Positions 55,725 through 64,000 of a stretch of DNA of 64,000 nt are shown here, in pieces (position 1 is the stretch's first letter; each line of letters opens with the position of its first letter). Where the stretch lies: positions 78,477-142,476 of the forward strand of contig CACMKZ010000002.1 in NCBI GenBank assembly GCA_902614375.1. Reading direction: 5' to 3'. Made by a program: the position numbers and the translations under genes. Under the pieces are notes generated by a model, which was not told the origin of the DNA, searched no databases, and saw only the letters and a list, made by a program, of their open reading frames with translations. This stretch comes from an uncultured Alphaproteobacteria bacterium. Lineage in GTDB: Bacteria; Pseudomonadota; Alphaproteobacteria; HIMB59; GCA-002718135.

Positions 55725-56181
55725 GCTTATTTTTAAAAAATTTTTTTAATAAATTACTACATTCTTTTTCCATAATGCCACCATAAATAGTTGGCATAAA
55801 TATATTTTCTCTTTGAAAAGCTACTCGGAGTTTTTCAATTCCTCCATTTTTTTCATCATAGGCACCAAAATATAGATCTTTAATATGTACTTCACTTATT
55901 GCGCTAGCGCACATTGTGCATGGTTCCAATGTAACAAATAATGTCATATTTTCTAAATATTTAAGTTTTAGTCTTTCACAAGTTTCTTGAATAAGATTTA
56001 ATTCACAATGTTTGATAGCATTTTTATTTTTATTTACTGTGTTGTAGCTTCTGGCTACAATATTGTTCGTTGTATTATCAACAAGTATTCCTCCAACTGG
56101 AACCTCATTTAAATTATAAGCTTTGTCTGCTTCAATAATTGCTTCTTTCATAAAAAAATCAACGTTCATTCTGGAATACAC
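55714..56181 (-). CDS. tadA: tRNA-specific adenosine deaminase
   Basis: A 155-residue deaminase of the CMP/dCMP deaminase fold. The zinc motif is HCELNLIQE (family HAE form altered to HCE) and PCTMCASAI. It makes inosine at the wobble base of tRNA-Arg(ACG). ATG at 56181 or three codons later are possible starts. It is divergent from the PuuD-like gene, 28 bases away. Confidence 0.9.
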   Translation of the reverse strand: MYSRMNVDFFMKEAIIEADKAYNLNEVPVGGILVDNTTNNIVARSYNTVNKNKNAIKHCELNLIQETCERLKLKYLENMTLFVTLEPCTMCASAISEVHIKDLYFGAYDEKNGGIEKLRVAFQRENIFMPTIYGGIMEKECSNLLKKFFKNKHDR

Positions 56182-56209
56182 TTATGTTGTACATTATAGT
56201 TGAATTATA

Positions 56210-56908
56210 ATGAAAAAACCAATTATTGGAATAACTCTTGATAGTGAAAAAAAGAAAACATACTCAAAATTTCCATGGTATGCTTTAAGGGAAAATTATT
56301 TAACTTCCTTAACAAAATTTAACGCTATTCCATTTCCTTTGTTACATGAAAAAAAATATATTGATGATTTTTGTCATTTAATTGATGGTCTCATTATTAC
56401 TGGAGGAAATTTTGATATTAATCCCAAATTATATAAAACAAGTAATACTCAATCTAAAAATATTAAAAATAAGAGAACAAATTTTGAATTAAATATTTTC
56501 AATAAATTTTTTAAATACAACAAACCTATATTAGGAATTTGTGGTGGTGCACAACTTATCAATGTTGCATGTGGTGGAACATTGATACAAGATTTAAAAA
56601 GAGATCCGATAAACCATGAACAAGTGAATCCAAGAAATCAAACTAGTCATAGTGTTAATATTTCGAAAAATACTCAACTACATAAAATATGTGGGGCTCA
56701 AAAAATAAATGTTAATAGTGCACATCATCAATCAATAAAAAAATTAGGTAAGGACTTAAATGTTTCGTGTACAGCAAATGATGGTGTTATTGAAGGAATA
56801 GAGCATAAAAAACACAAATGGTGTATTGGCTTACAATGGCATCCTGAATTTTTAATAACAAAATATGATATAAAAATAATTAAAAATTTTATTAGTAAAA
56901 CAAAGTGA
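56210..56908 (+). CDS. PuuD-type gamma-glutamyl hydrolase (class I amidotransferase)
   Basis: A 232-residue peptidase C26-like amidotransferase. The nucleophile cysteine is in ILGICGGAQLINVACGG; the histidine and glutamate are in LQWHPEF; NSAHHQSI matches the family. Relatives hydrolyse gamma-glutamyl-GABA in putrescine use. No glutamylpolyamine partners are adjacent, so the substrate is uncertain. It overlaps the pseudouridine synthase gene by 4 bases. Confidence 0.85.
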   Translation: MKKPIIGITLDSEKKKTYSKFPWYALRENYLTSLTKFNAIPFPLLHEKKYIDDFCHLIDGLIITGGNFDINPKLYKTSNTQSKNIKNKRTNFELNIFNKFFKYNKPILGICGGAQLINVACGGTLIQDLKRDPINHEQVNPRNQTSHSVNISKNTQLHKICGAQKINVNSAHHQSIKKLGKDLNVSCTANDGVIEGIEHKKHKWCIGLQWHPEFLITKYDIKIIKNFISKTK

Positions 56909-57597
56909 ATATTAGAATTGCAAAATATCTATCAAGTGCTGGAATTTGTTCACGAAGAGATGCAGAAAAATTAATTGTTGAAAAAAAAATTAAAATTAAT
57001 AATCAAGTATGCCTTCATCCAAGTCATAAAGTAAGTAATTTAGATATAATTAAGGTTAATAATAAAATTGTTAAAAAAGCAAATAAAGTTGAAGTATGGA
57101 AGTTATACAAACCAATAAAATATATTTGTAGTACAAAAGATAATTTAGGTAGAAAAAAAATTTTTGATTTATTACCAAAAAATGTCGGTCAATTAATAAG
57201 CGTTGGAAGATTAGATTATATGAGTGAAGGGTTAATCTTATTAACTAATAATGGTGATTATTCAAGATATTTAGAACATCCATCTTCAAAAATTGAACGG
57301 ATCTATAGAGTTTGTATAAATAGCAATGTAGAAAATACTGATTTACAAAAAATTAATAAAGGCATTACAATTAAAGAAATTAGTTATAAAAAAATTAAAG
57401 TTGCCTTTGAAAAAAAATTAAAAAATCATAGTTGGTTAATTTTTAAACTTAAAGAAGGAAAAAATAGAGAAATTAGAAATATTTGTAATTATTTTTCATG
57501 GAATATTGTTAAATTAATAAGAATTGCATATGGCCCTTATAAGCTTGGAAGACTTAAAGAAGGGCAATTTCAAAAATTAAATTCAATTAGCAAATGA
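56905..57597 (+). CDS. RluB/RsuA-type pseudouridine synthase
   Basis: A 230-residue enzyme with an N-terminal S4 RNA-binding domain (IAKYLSSAGICSRRDAEKLI) and the catalytic motif GRLDYMSEGLILLTNNG, where the aspartate is the nucleophile. EGKNREIRNIC near the end is family-typical. Start is GTG at 56905. It probably modifies 23S rRNA (RluB-like) rather than 16S (RsuA), but motifs do not prove it. Overlaps on both sides. Confidence 0.9.
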   Translation: MNIRIAKYLSSAGICSRRDAEKLIVEKKIKINNQVCLHPSHKVSNLDIIKVNNKIVKKANKVEVWKLYKPIKYICSTKDNLGRKKIFDLLPKNVGQLISVGRLDYMSEGLILLTNNGDYSRYLEHPSSKIERIYRVCINSNVENTDLQKINKGITIKEISYKKIKVAFEKKLKNHSWLIFKLKEGKNREIRNICNYFSWNIVKLIRIAYGPYKLGRLKEGQFQKLNSISK

Positions 57598-58154
57598 TAC
57601 GGATTACTGGAGGAAAGTTTAAGCAAAAAAAATTAGCTAGTATTAATGATTTTGTAAGACCAACTTCTTCTCTAAAAAGAGAAGCTTTTTTTTCAATTAT
57701 TGAAAGTTATGCAATCAAAAATTCTATCGAATTATATAAAAATCAAATTTTTTTAGATCTTTTTGCAGGAATTGGCACAATGGGTTTAGAAGCAATTTCT
57801 AGAGGCATGAGTGAAGTAATTTTTTTTGAAAATAATATTGAAGTTCTTAAAATTTTAAAAAAAAATTGTTTAAGTATTTGTAAAAGTAATCAATTTAAAA
57901 TTTATGAAGAAGATCTTATTCATTCTAAATTAGAAATAGAATTTCATAATATTTCAGTTGTTTATATTGATCCACCATATGCAAAGTATAATTTAACAAA
58001 TCTTTTAGAAAATTTATCAAGTAATATTAAAAATACTACCGTGATTGGTTTAGAAACAGGTGTGAAAGATAATATTGTAATTCCAGAAAATTTAAATCTA
58101 CTTCAAAAAAAGACTTACGGTAAAACAATAATTTATATTTTTAAATTATCTTAA
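57594..58154 (+). CDS. rsmD: 16S rRNA (guanine(966)-N(2))-methyltransferase
   Basis: A 186-residue methyltransferase. MIRITGGKFKQKKL and RPTSSLKREAFFSII at the N-terminus, the SAM motif FLDLFAGIGTMGLEAISRG, and the catalytic YIDPPY are the RsmD pattern. It overlaps the upstream gene by 4 bases and the convergent pgi stop by 9. Confidence 0.93.
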   Translation: MIRITGGKFKQKKLASINDFVRPTSSLKREAFFSIIESYAIKNSIELYKNQIFLDLFAGIGTMGLEAISRGMSEVIFFENNIEVLKILKKNCLSICKSNQFKIYEEDLIHSKLEIEFHNISVVYIDPPYAKYNLTNLLENLSSNIKNTTVIGLETGVKDNIVIPENLNLLQKKTYGKTIIYIFKLS

Positions 58155-59345
58155 ATAAGTTTTAGTTAGTTTTTTACCTTGTTCAACAGCAGGTTGATCA
58201 AAAGGATCAACATCTAAATACATACAGGAAGCAATTGTTTCTATTATACTAAAAGATAATAATTTACCTAAGTTTTGTTCATCTATTTTAGAAATATAGA
58301 TTTCTCTAAAACTAAAATTATTTAATTTAAAAGTTTCAATGGTTGCGCGCTGTTCAGCTTGCATTAAATCTCCCATTGTTTTATCTTTAAAATAGTCAAT
58401 ATCGGTATTTTCAAACAGATTATTATTAATTTTTATGCCCTTATTTGAATGATCTGTAGTGATAAAGGTGAAATACTTATCTTTAGGTCCATCTAAATAC
58501 AGTTGTAATTGACTATGCTGATCAGTGGTCCCTACTGAATGAATTGCTGTAATACCTTTATTATTTTTTCCAATACTTTCTGCCCAAAGTTGCAGATACC
58601 ATTTTCCAAAAAAATAAAGTGAATCAGAATATGTCATTAAAATATTATTAGTAAATTTTACATTTTCTTTTTGAGTTAAATATCTTCCAAGATTGTACGG
58701 TTTGTAATTATCAATATTATTAATTACTTCAGATGCTCCACCAAAAAGTGCATCTATATTTAATCCAGAAATGATTGCAGGAACTATACCAACATTGGTA
58801 AATATAGAATATCTGCCTCCAACATCTTTATGATGCTCTAATAGTAAACAATTATTATCTTTTGCAATTTTAAAAAGTGGTGATTCTTTAAATTCAGTTA
58901 TGATTAGAGTATTTGAAAAAAAATCATCAACTTTGTTAGCTTCTATTGCTTTTTGATAGAGACATGAAAATTGAGATAATGTCTCTGGTGTAGTACCCGA
59001 TTTTGAAATAACCAAGAAGCCAGTTAGCTCAAAATTAATATTTTGAAAATTTTTTTCAAAATTAATAGGGTCAACATTATCATAAAATTCTAAGATAATT
59101 TTATTATTGGAAATAATATTATTTAATGCTCTAGCTCCTAAATTTGAACCTCCTGTACCAAATACAATTATTTTTTCCTTTTTCTCTTTAAATTGATTTG
59201 AAATTTTTATGGTTTCTTCTAATAAATTTTTATCTGAAACAATATTCAGAGAAGGAAGTTTTTCTATTAAATTAGTTATACTTTGATCAGTATCTTTATT
59301 TTCAGTGATTTTGTCAAAATTTGAATTAAAGTATTTTATTTCCAT
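58146..59345 (-). CDS. pgi: glucose-6-phosphate isomerase
   Basis: A 399-residue sugar isomerase, shorter than the roughly 550-residue E. coli enzyme but similar to compact alphaproteobacterial forms. It has FGTGGSNLGARAL, VISKSGTTPETLSQ, GGRYSIFTNVGIVPA, HSVGTTDQHSQLQLYLDGP and FDQPAVEQGKKLTK, covering both SIS domains and the PGI C-terminal signature. It interconverts glucose-6-P and fructose-6-P. Confidence 0.93.
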   Translation of the reverse strand: MEIKYFNSNFDKITENKDTDQSITNLIEKLPSLNIVSDKNLLEETIKISNQFKEKKEKIIVFGTGGSNLGARALNNIISNNKIILEFYDNVDPINFEKNFQNINFELTGFLVISKSGTTPETLSQFSCLYQKAIEANKVDDFFSNTLIITEFKESPLFKIAKDNNCLLLEHHKDVGGRYSIFTNVGIVPAIISGLNIDALFGGASEVINNIDNYKPYNLGRYLTQKENVKFTNNILMTYSDSLYFFGKWYLQLWAESIGKNNKGITAIHSVGTTDQHSQLQLYLDGPKDKYFTFITTDHSNKGIKINNNLFENTDIDYFKDKTMGDLMQAEQRATIETFKLNNFSFREIYISKIDEQNLGKLLSFSIIETIASCMYLDVDPFDQPAVEQGKKLTKTYLR

Positions 59346-59353
59346 TTATAAAA

Positions 59354-59851
59354 TTAAAAGAAGAAAAATCTTTTTTTCTTTTTAGGTTCATCATCTTCGT
59401 TTTCATTTTCTTCTTTGCTGTTAAAAAAGAAAAATCTTTTCTTCTTTTTTGTTTTTTTTATTTTTTCATTTTTAGCATCTGTATTATCTTCAGCTACTTC
59501 ATCTTCTGAGTTTCCATCAAGATCTTCCCTGATACTATTATCTACTTGATCTGCTTCAGTTTCTTTTAAAATATTATCGATAACAGAATTTTCAGAAGGT
59601 GTTTCATCACTTTCTTCATCCAGACCAAAGAGAATTTCCTTTGCAAGCTCAGTGTCGGTATCATCAATATCTTTTGATTCAATTTGATCAGGTGGTAGTA
59701 AATTAAAATTTGGCGGAATTACTAATGGAGGATTTTCAACTACATTATATTCATCTATTACTTTTCTTTCTACACCGGCACTACTTCTTATAGTATTACA
59801 AGAAGATAGAAAAATTGAGGAAATGATTATTACAAAAATAACTTTTTTCAT
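59354..59851 (-). CDS. DUF3035-like acidic lipoprotein
   Basis: A 165-residue predicted lipoprotein. The lipobox ends in LSSC with the acylated cysteine at C18. The VVENPPLVIPPNFNLLPP stretch (37-54) is typical of DUF3035-type proteins found after lspA in alphaproteobacteria. A long acidic middle (55-130) is followed by two copies of KKKKRFFFF (135-143 and 157-165). It overlaps the lspA stop by 4 bases. Function unknown. Confidence 0.75.
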   Translation of the reverse strand: MKKVIFVIIISSIFLSSCNTIRSSAGVERKVIDEYNVVENPPLVIPPNFNLLPPDQIESKDIDDTDTELAKEILFGLDEESDETPSENSVIDNILKETEADQVDNSIREDLDGNSEDEVAEDNTDAKNEKIKKTKKKKRFFFFNSKEENENEDDEPKKKKRFFFF

Positions 59852-60300
59852 TTTACAGTTTTTGATTTTATAAAAAAATTCATTATTAACATGATAATTC
59901 CAATTGTAATATAGATATCTGCTAGATTAAATGCTGGCCAATAAAAATTTTCATAATGTAGTAAGATAAAATCAACAACATAACTATTTATCAATCTATC
60001 AAAGATATTTGATAAAGCCCCAATTATAACAAAGAAATAAGCCAGTTTTTCTAGTTGTTTATCTGATTTGATAAATAAATAAAAAATTAATATAACAACT
60101 ATTAAGGCTATAAGTATTAATATCCAATGAGAAACATAACCAGAGAATAAACCAAAAGAAACACCAAAGTTCTGAACATAAACTAAATCAAAATATTCAT
60201 TGATTTTTATTGATTGATTTAAAAACAAATTGTCTTGAATTAAATACTTAGTTAGAAGATCAAAAAAAATTAATGATATTAGTATAGCTATCTTTATCAC
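59848..60300 (-). CDS. lspA: lipoprotein signal peptidase
   Basis: A 150-residue membrane protease with four helices. The aspartate pair of the active site lies in DRLINSYVVDF and FNLADIYI. It cleaves prolipoprotein signal peptides after lipidation, possibly including the next gene's product. It follows ileS with no gap, the classic ileS-lspA order. Confidence 0.94.
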   Translation of the reverse strand: MIKIAILISLIFFDLLTKYLIQDNLFLNQSIKINEYFDLVYVQNFGVSFGLFSGYVSHWILILIALIVVILIFYLFIKSDKQLEKLAYFFVIIGALSNIFDRLINSYVVDFILLHYENFYWPAFNLADIYITIGIIMLIMNFFIKSKTVK

Positions 60301-63075
60301 TTAACTTATTGCATCATTACAACGATTGCAAATTTCATTTTTCACTAATTCTTTTTCATATTTCCAGCATCTTTGACATTTTTGGCCATTAACTTTTGAT
60401 GCTTGTACCTTTACATTTTCAATTTCATCTATTGAAAAGCCCTGGCTATTTTCATCAAGTACATGCAGTTTATATGATGAAGTAATAGCAATTTCATCAA
60501 ACATTACTTCATTAACTTTATCAAAATTTTCTCTTGATACAAATATATCCAAATGAGCTTCTAAACTTGAACGTATAATTTTTTCTTCTCTTATTTTTTC
60601 AATAGCACCCGTAGAAACTTTTCTTATATTCTTAATCAAATTCCACTTTTCATTTAATTGATCATTTTGGTATTCTTTTTTACAATTTAAAAAATCTTGA
60701 AGATGTATACTTTCAGTATTTCCAATAGCTTTCCAAGCTTCTTCAGAAGTAAAAGAAATAGAAGGAGCAAACCACCTTACTAAATGGTTAAAGATAATAT
60801 TTAAAAGAGTTCTTGTAGATCGCCTTTTAATTGAATTTATACTATCACAGTAGATAGTATCTTTTCTAATATCAAAATAAAAAGCTGAAAGATCATTAGA
60901 ACAAAAATTTAAAAGTGTGGTAAACATTAAATGAAAATTAAAAGTTTTTACACATTTTTGAATAGTTTGATCAACTTCCCATAATCTATGAAGAAGATAT
61001 TGTTCTAATTCTGGAAACTCTTTCTCATCTATCGACTCTTCATTCTTATAATTATTTAAATTACCAATTAAAAAACGAAAGGTGTTTCTTATTCTTCTAT
61101 AAGACTCTGCTTGTGATTGGAGAATGGCATTATCAAGTTTAAGATCATCATAATAATCAGAAGCAACGACCCACAATCTTAAAATATCTACTCCATATTT
61201 TTTTAATATATCATCTGGAGAAATAACGTTACCTAAAGATTTAGACATTTTACGTCCTCTTCCATCAACAACAAATCCATGTGTTAGAACACTTTCGTAA
61301 GGCGCTTTGCCTCTAGTGCCTGAAGATTCCAAAAGAGATGAATGAAACCATCCTCTGTGTTGATCACTGCCTTCTAAGTACATAGATGCAGGCCATTTCA
61401 AATCTTCTCTTTGTTCTAGACAAAAAGCATGCGTAGAACCACTATCAAACCATACTTCAACTACATCTTTTACCTGTTCATAATCATCAATTGAATATTC
61501 ATCCCCTAAAAATCTTTGTGGATCTTCGGTAAACCAAGTATTGCTTCCTTCTTTTTCATATATATCAGCTATTCTATTAATAATGTTTTCATCTCTTAAA
61601 GGTTGACCCGTTTTTTTACTTACAAATAATGGCAAAGGCACACCCCAAACTCTTTGTCTAGACACACACCAATCTGGTCTAGTTTCAATCATTGATCTAA
61701 GCCTTGTTTGACCTTGAGGAGGATAGAAAATAGTTTCATCAATTGATTTAAGAGCAATGTCTCTTAGATTATTTTTTTCCATAGAAATGAACCATTGAGG
61801 AGTATTTCTATAAATAAGAGGAGCTTTAGACCTCCACGAATGTGGGTAGCTATGACGAAGAGTACCCTTAAATAATAATTTTGAAAATTCTTCTAATTTA
61901 TCTGCAATTTTATGATCTACTTTATAAATATGTTCACCTTCAAAACCAACAGCGTGTTGATTATACTTTCCATCATCTTGTACTGTCTGGATAATATCAA
62001 CATTGTTTTTTATACCTAAAACATAGTCGTCATCTCCGTGTCCAGGAGCTATATGAACTACCCCTGTTCCCTGTTCTAAATTTACAAAGTCTCCATGAAA
62101 TGGTTTTACAATAAAATCATATCCCAATTTTTTAAATGGATGCTCACATTCGCAAGAAGATAAATTATCTCCTTTAAATCTCTTTTTTGTACTAAATTTT
62201 TTAATTCCAATTTCTTCAGTTACACTTTCTACAAGTTCTGAAGCGAATATTAATTTATCATTTTTTTTGACTAAACTATCTTCTTCTAATTCTTCAACAA
62301 CAATAAGTGAATAATCTAATTCTTTTCCATAAGCCAAAGCTCTATTACCTGGAATAGTCCAAGGAGTCGTTGTCCAAATAACGATATTAGAATCAATTAA
62401 ATCTTTATCGGTAGAATTTTTAATTAAAAATTTAACATATATAGTGTTAGACGTATGATCTTCATATTCAACTTCTGCATCAGCTAGAGCTGTCTTTTCT
62501 ACAACAGACCAGAGAACTGGTTTTGCTCCTTTATACAAACTTTCATCAAGAAGAAATTTTCCGAGCTCCCGAACAATTTGTGCTTCTGCTTGATTTGACA
62601 TTGTGAGATATGGATTTTCCCAATCCCCCTCAACACCAAGTCGCCTAAACTCTTTTTTTTGTATATCGATCCATTTTTCTGCAAACTCTCTACACTCATT
62701 CCTAAATTGAACAGTTGGAACATCATCCTTGTTCTTTCCTTTTTTTCTATATTCTTCTTCTATTTTCCATTCAATTGGTAGACCATGACAATCCCATCCA
62801 GGAACATAAATAGAGTCTTTTCCAGCCATTTGTTGTGTTCGCACAATGACATCTTTTAAAATTTTATTAAGAGCTGTTCCCATATGAATATGTCCATTTG
62901 CATATGGTGGACCATCATGAAGAACAAATTTTTCTCTACCTTTTGATTTATCTCTTAGCTTTTTAAAAATATTTTCTTTATCCCACTCCTCTATTATTGC
63001 AGGCTCTTTTGAAGGAAGGTTAGCTCTCATTTCAAAAGATGTTTTGGGAAGAAAAATTGTATCTTTATATTCCAT
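60301..63075 (-). CDS. ileS: isoleucyl-tRNA synthetase
   Basis: A 924-residue class I synthetase. The HIGH motif is GPPYANGHIHMG (about 55-66), the KMSKS motif is GRKMSKSLGNVI, and the CP1 editing domain contains WTTTPWTIPGNRALA. The C-terminal zinc region has CQRCWKYEKE and CNRC. Length is typical of bacterial type. It overlaps ribF by one base. Confidence 0.97.
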   Translation of the reverse strand: MEYKDTIFLPKTSFEMRANLPSKEPAIIEEWDKENIFKKLRDKSKGREKFVLHDGPPYANGHIHMGTALNKILKDVIVRTQQMAGKDSIYVPGWDCHGLPIEWKIEEEYRKKGKNKDDVPTVQFRNECREFAEKWIDIQKKEFRRLGVEGDWENPYLTMSNQAEAQIVRELGKFLLDESLYKGAKPVLWSVVEKTALADAEVEYEDHTSNTIYVKFLIKNSTDKDLIDSNIVIWTTTPWTIPGNRALAYGKELDYSLIVVEELEEDSLVKKNDKLIFASELVESVTEEIGIKKFSTKKRFKGDNLSSCECEHPFKKLGYDFIVKPFHGDFVNLEQGTGVVHIAPGHGDDDYVLGIKNNVDIIQTVQDDGKYNQHAVGFEGEHIYKVDHKIADKLEEFSKLLFKGTLRHSYPHSWRSKAPLIYRNTPQWFISMEKNNLRDIALKSIDETIFYPPQGQTRLRSMIETRPDWCVSRQRVWGVPLPLFVSKKTGQPLRDENIINRIADIYEKEGSNTWFTEDPQRFLGDEYSIDDYEQVKDVVEVWFDSGSTHAFCLEQREDLKWPASMYLEGSDQHRGWFHSSLLESSGTRGKAPYESVLTHGFVVDGRGRKMSKSLGNVISPDDILKKYGVDILRLWVVASDYYDDLKLDNAILQSQAESYRRIRNTFRFLIGNLNNYKNEESIDEKEFPELEQYLLHRLWEVDQTIQKCVKTFNFHLMFTTLLNFCSNDLSAFYFDIRKDTIYCDSINSIKRRSTRTLLNIIFNHLVRWFAPSISFTSEEAWKAIGNTESIHLQDFLNCKKEYQNDQLNEKWNLIKNIRKVSTGAIEKIREEKIIRSSLEAHLDIFVSRENFDKVNEVMFDEIAITSSYKLHVLDENSQGFSIDEIENVKVQASKVNGQKCQRCWKYEKELVKNEICNRCNDAIS

Positions 63076-64000
63076 TATAGTTGATGATATTCTTTTGCTT
63101 TATTTATATCTTTGTTAATTTGCTTGGTAAGTTCTTCAAAATTATTAAATTTTTGTTCAGACCTAATAAATGTAAGGAATTCAACAGTCAATTCTTTACC
63201 ATATATTTCTTCACTAAAATTAAACATATGTGTCTCTAGAAGGAGTTTGCTTCCATCAACTGTTGGTCTTAAACCAAAATTTGAAACACCTTTGTATTTT
63301 TTACCTTCTAATAGCACTTCCACACAGTAAACACCTCTTTTTGGTAATATGTGTTGATCTGGTATCATATTAGCAGTCGGAAAATTGATTTCTCTAGCTC
63401 TTTTATCACCTTCAATTATTGTTCCATGCATATGCCAGGGCCTACCTAAAGACTCTGTAACATCTTCCATATAACCATCTTTTATTTGTGATCGAATTAT
63501 TGAAGATGAATATTTATCCGATTTATCAGCAAGCATAATAGGATCAATTAAATGAATATTAAAATTATTTTTTTCAGCATACTTTTCTAATGTTTTAAAA
63601 TTACCTTTTCTGTCTTTTCCAAACTTAAAGTCAGTACCTATAACTAAGTATTTAATGTTTAATTTATCAATTAGAATTTTAGTTACAAAATCATCAGCTG
63701 ATAATATTGATAGATTGTTATCAAAAGAAAAATCTATAAATATATCTAAGCCCAATCTTTGAAGAAAATTTATTTTATCACTTTGAGTATAAATATTAAA
63801 AGGCTCATTAATTTGATTAAAATAAATACGAGGATGAGGGTTAAAACTCATTATAGAAGATAATAAATTATTGTTTGAAGCAATCTCCTTAATTTTATTT
63901 ATTATTTCTTGGTGCCCTTTATGTATTCCATCAAAATTACCTATCGCGAGACAAAGGTCTAATTTTTCAAAATCTGATACTGTATCTAATTTATAAATTT
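63075..64000 (-). CDS. ribF: bifunctional riboflavin kinase/FAD synthetase (5' end beyond window)
   Basis: The frame stays open past the in-frame ATG at 63851 to the window edge. The upstream part encodes LAIGNFDGIHKGHQEI, the nucleotide-binding motif of the FAD synthetase domain, so the true start lies beyond 64000. Further motifs are SFNPHPR, VIGTDFKFGKDRKGN, the riboflavin kinase region GDKRAREINFPTAN, and RGVYCVEV. It makes FMN and FAD and is followed by ileS-lspA in the usual order. Confidence 0.93.
   Translation of the reverse strand, partial: IYKLDTVSDFEKLDLCLAIGNFDGIHKGHQEIINKIKEIASNNNLLSSIMSFNPHPRIYFNQINEPFNIYTQSDKINFLQRLGLDIFIDFSFDNNLSILSADDFVTKILIDKLNIKYLVIGTDFKFGKDRKGNFKTLEKYAEKNNFNIHLIDPIMLADKSDKYSSSIIRSQIKDGYMEDVTESLGRPWHMHGTIIEGDKRAREINFPTANMIPDQHILPKRGVYCVEVLLEGKKYKGVSNFGLRPTVDGSKLLLETHMFNFSEEIYGKELTVEFLTFIRSEQKFNNFEELTKQINKDINKAKEYHQL

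Overview
The window is 64 kb of very AT-rich, densely packed bacterial chromosome. Genes often overlap by 1-17 bases or are separated by fewer than 50, and I see no insertion sequence, phage gene, CRISPR array, tRNA or rRNA. The content points to a streamlined marine alphaproteobacterium (SAR11, HIMB59 or AEGEAN-169-like). Clues are the b'/b ATP synthase pair, the coxB-coxA-ctaB-(small ORF)-ctaG-coxC-surf1 operon, lspA followed by a DUF3035-type lipoprotein, a DUF6494-type small protein and compact lipid A genes. The lineage is inferred from content and composition, not from a phylogeny.

Layout. 1-3.6 kb: end of the atp operon, then ispH-thrB-rnhA-yceI. 3.6-17.6 kb: carbohydrate and acid catabolism, with a xylulokinase-like kinase, a DMT exporter, a beta-lactamase-fold hydrolase, an Ldh_2-type dehydrogenase, a D-lactate-dehydrogenase-like flavoprotein, a PhyH dioxygenase and a Gfo/Idh enzyme. 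This stretch also has a rhamnose mutarotase, an amidohydrolase lactonase, a PdxA2-like dehydrogenase, a rhamnonate-dehydratase-like enolase, an IlvD/Edd sugar-acid dehydratase and an SMP-30 lactonase. 17.7-26.1 kb: three membrane di-iron oxygenases or desaturases, a Rieske ferredoxin, its reductase and a PanB-like protein without the usual metal ligands. They are divergent from a ribose/fructose-type ABC transporter. The trio of desaturase, Rieske ferredoxin and reductase resembles rhizopine MocD-MocE-MocF, so an O-methylated sugar or cyclitol is a reasonable substrate guess.

26-30 kb: SDR, peroxiredoxin, DsbD-like protein and YqgE. 30-34 kb: two ammonium transporter genes, each preceded by TWO tandem glutamine riboswitch aptamers (glnA RNA class). 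The paired leaders show compensatory base changes and share an apparent anti-Shine-Dalgarno segment. A winged-helix-like regulator and a 63-residue protein lie in the same locus. 34-37.5 kb: a MocA-like/IolE-like pair, a glutamine amidotransferase, Ogt and a DUF6494-type protein. 37.6-47.2 kb: a minus-strand run from coxB through the cytochrome oxidase assembly genes into surf1, an M32 carboxypeptidase, thrC and an M16 protease. 47.3-54.4 kb: rsmE, divergent from ubiA-msbA-acyltransferase-waaA-lpxK-lpxL. 54.4-64 kb: xseA, tadA, a PuuD-like amidotransferase, an RluB-like pseudouridine synthase, rsmD, pgi, a DUF3035-type lipoprotein, lspA, ileS and a partial ribF.

The strongest unusual signals are the duplicated tandem glutamine riboswitches on both amtB genes, and the Moc-like oxygenase/transporter locus with its divergent PanB-like enzyme. 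Functions are read from motifs and recalled family knowledge; no database search was run.
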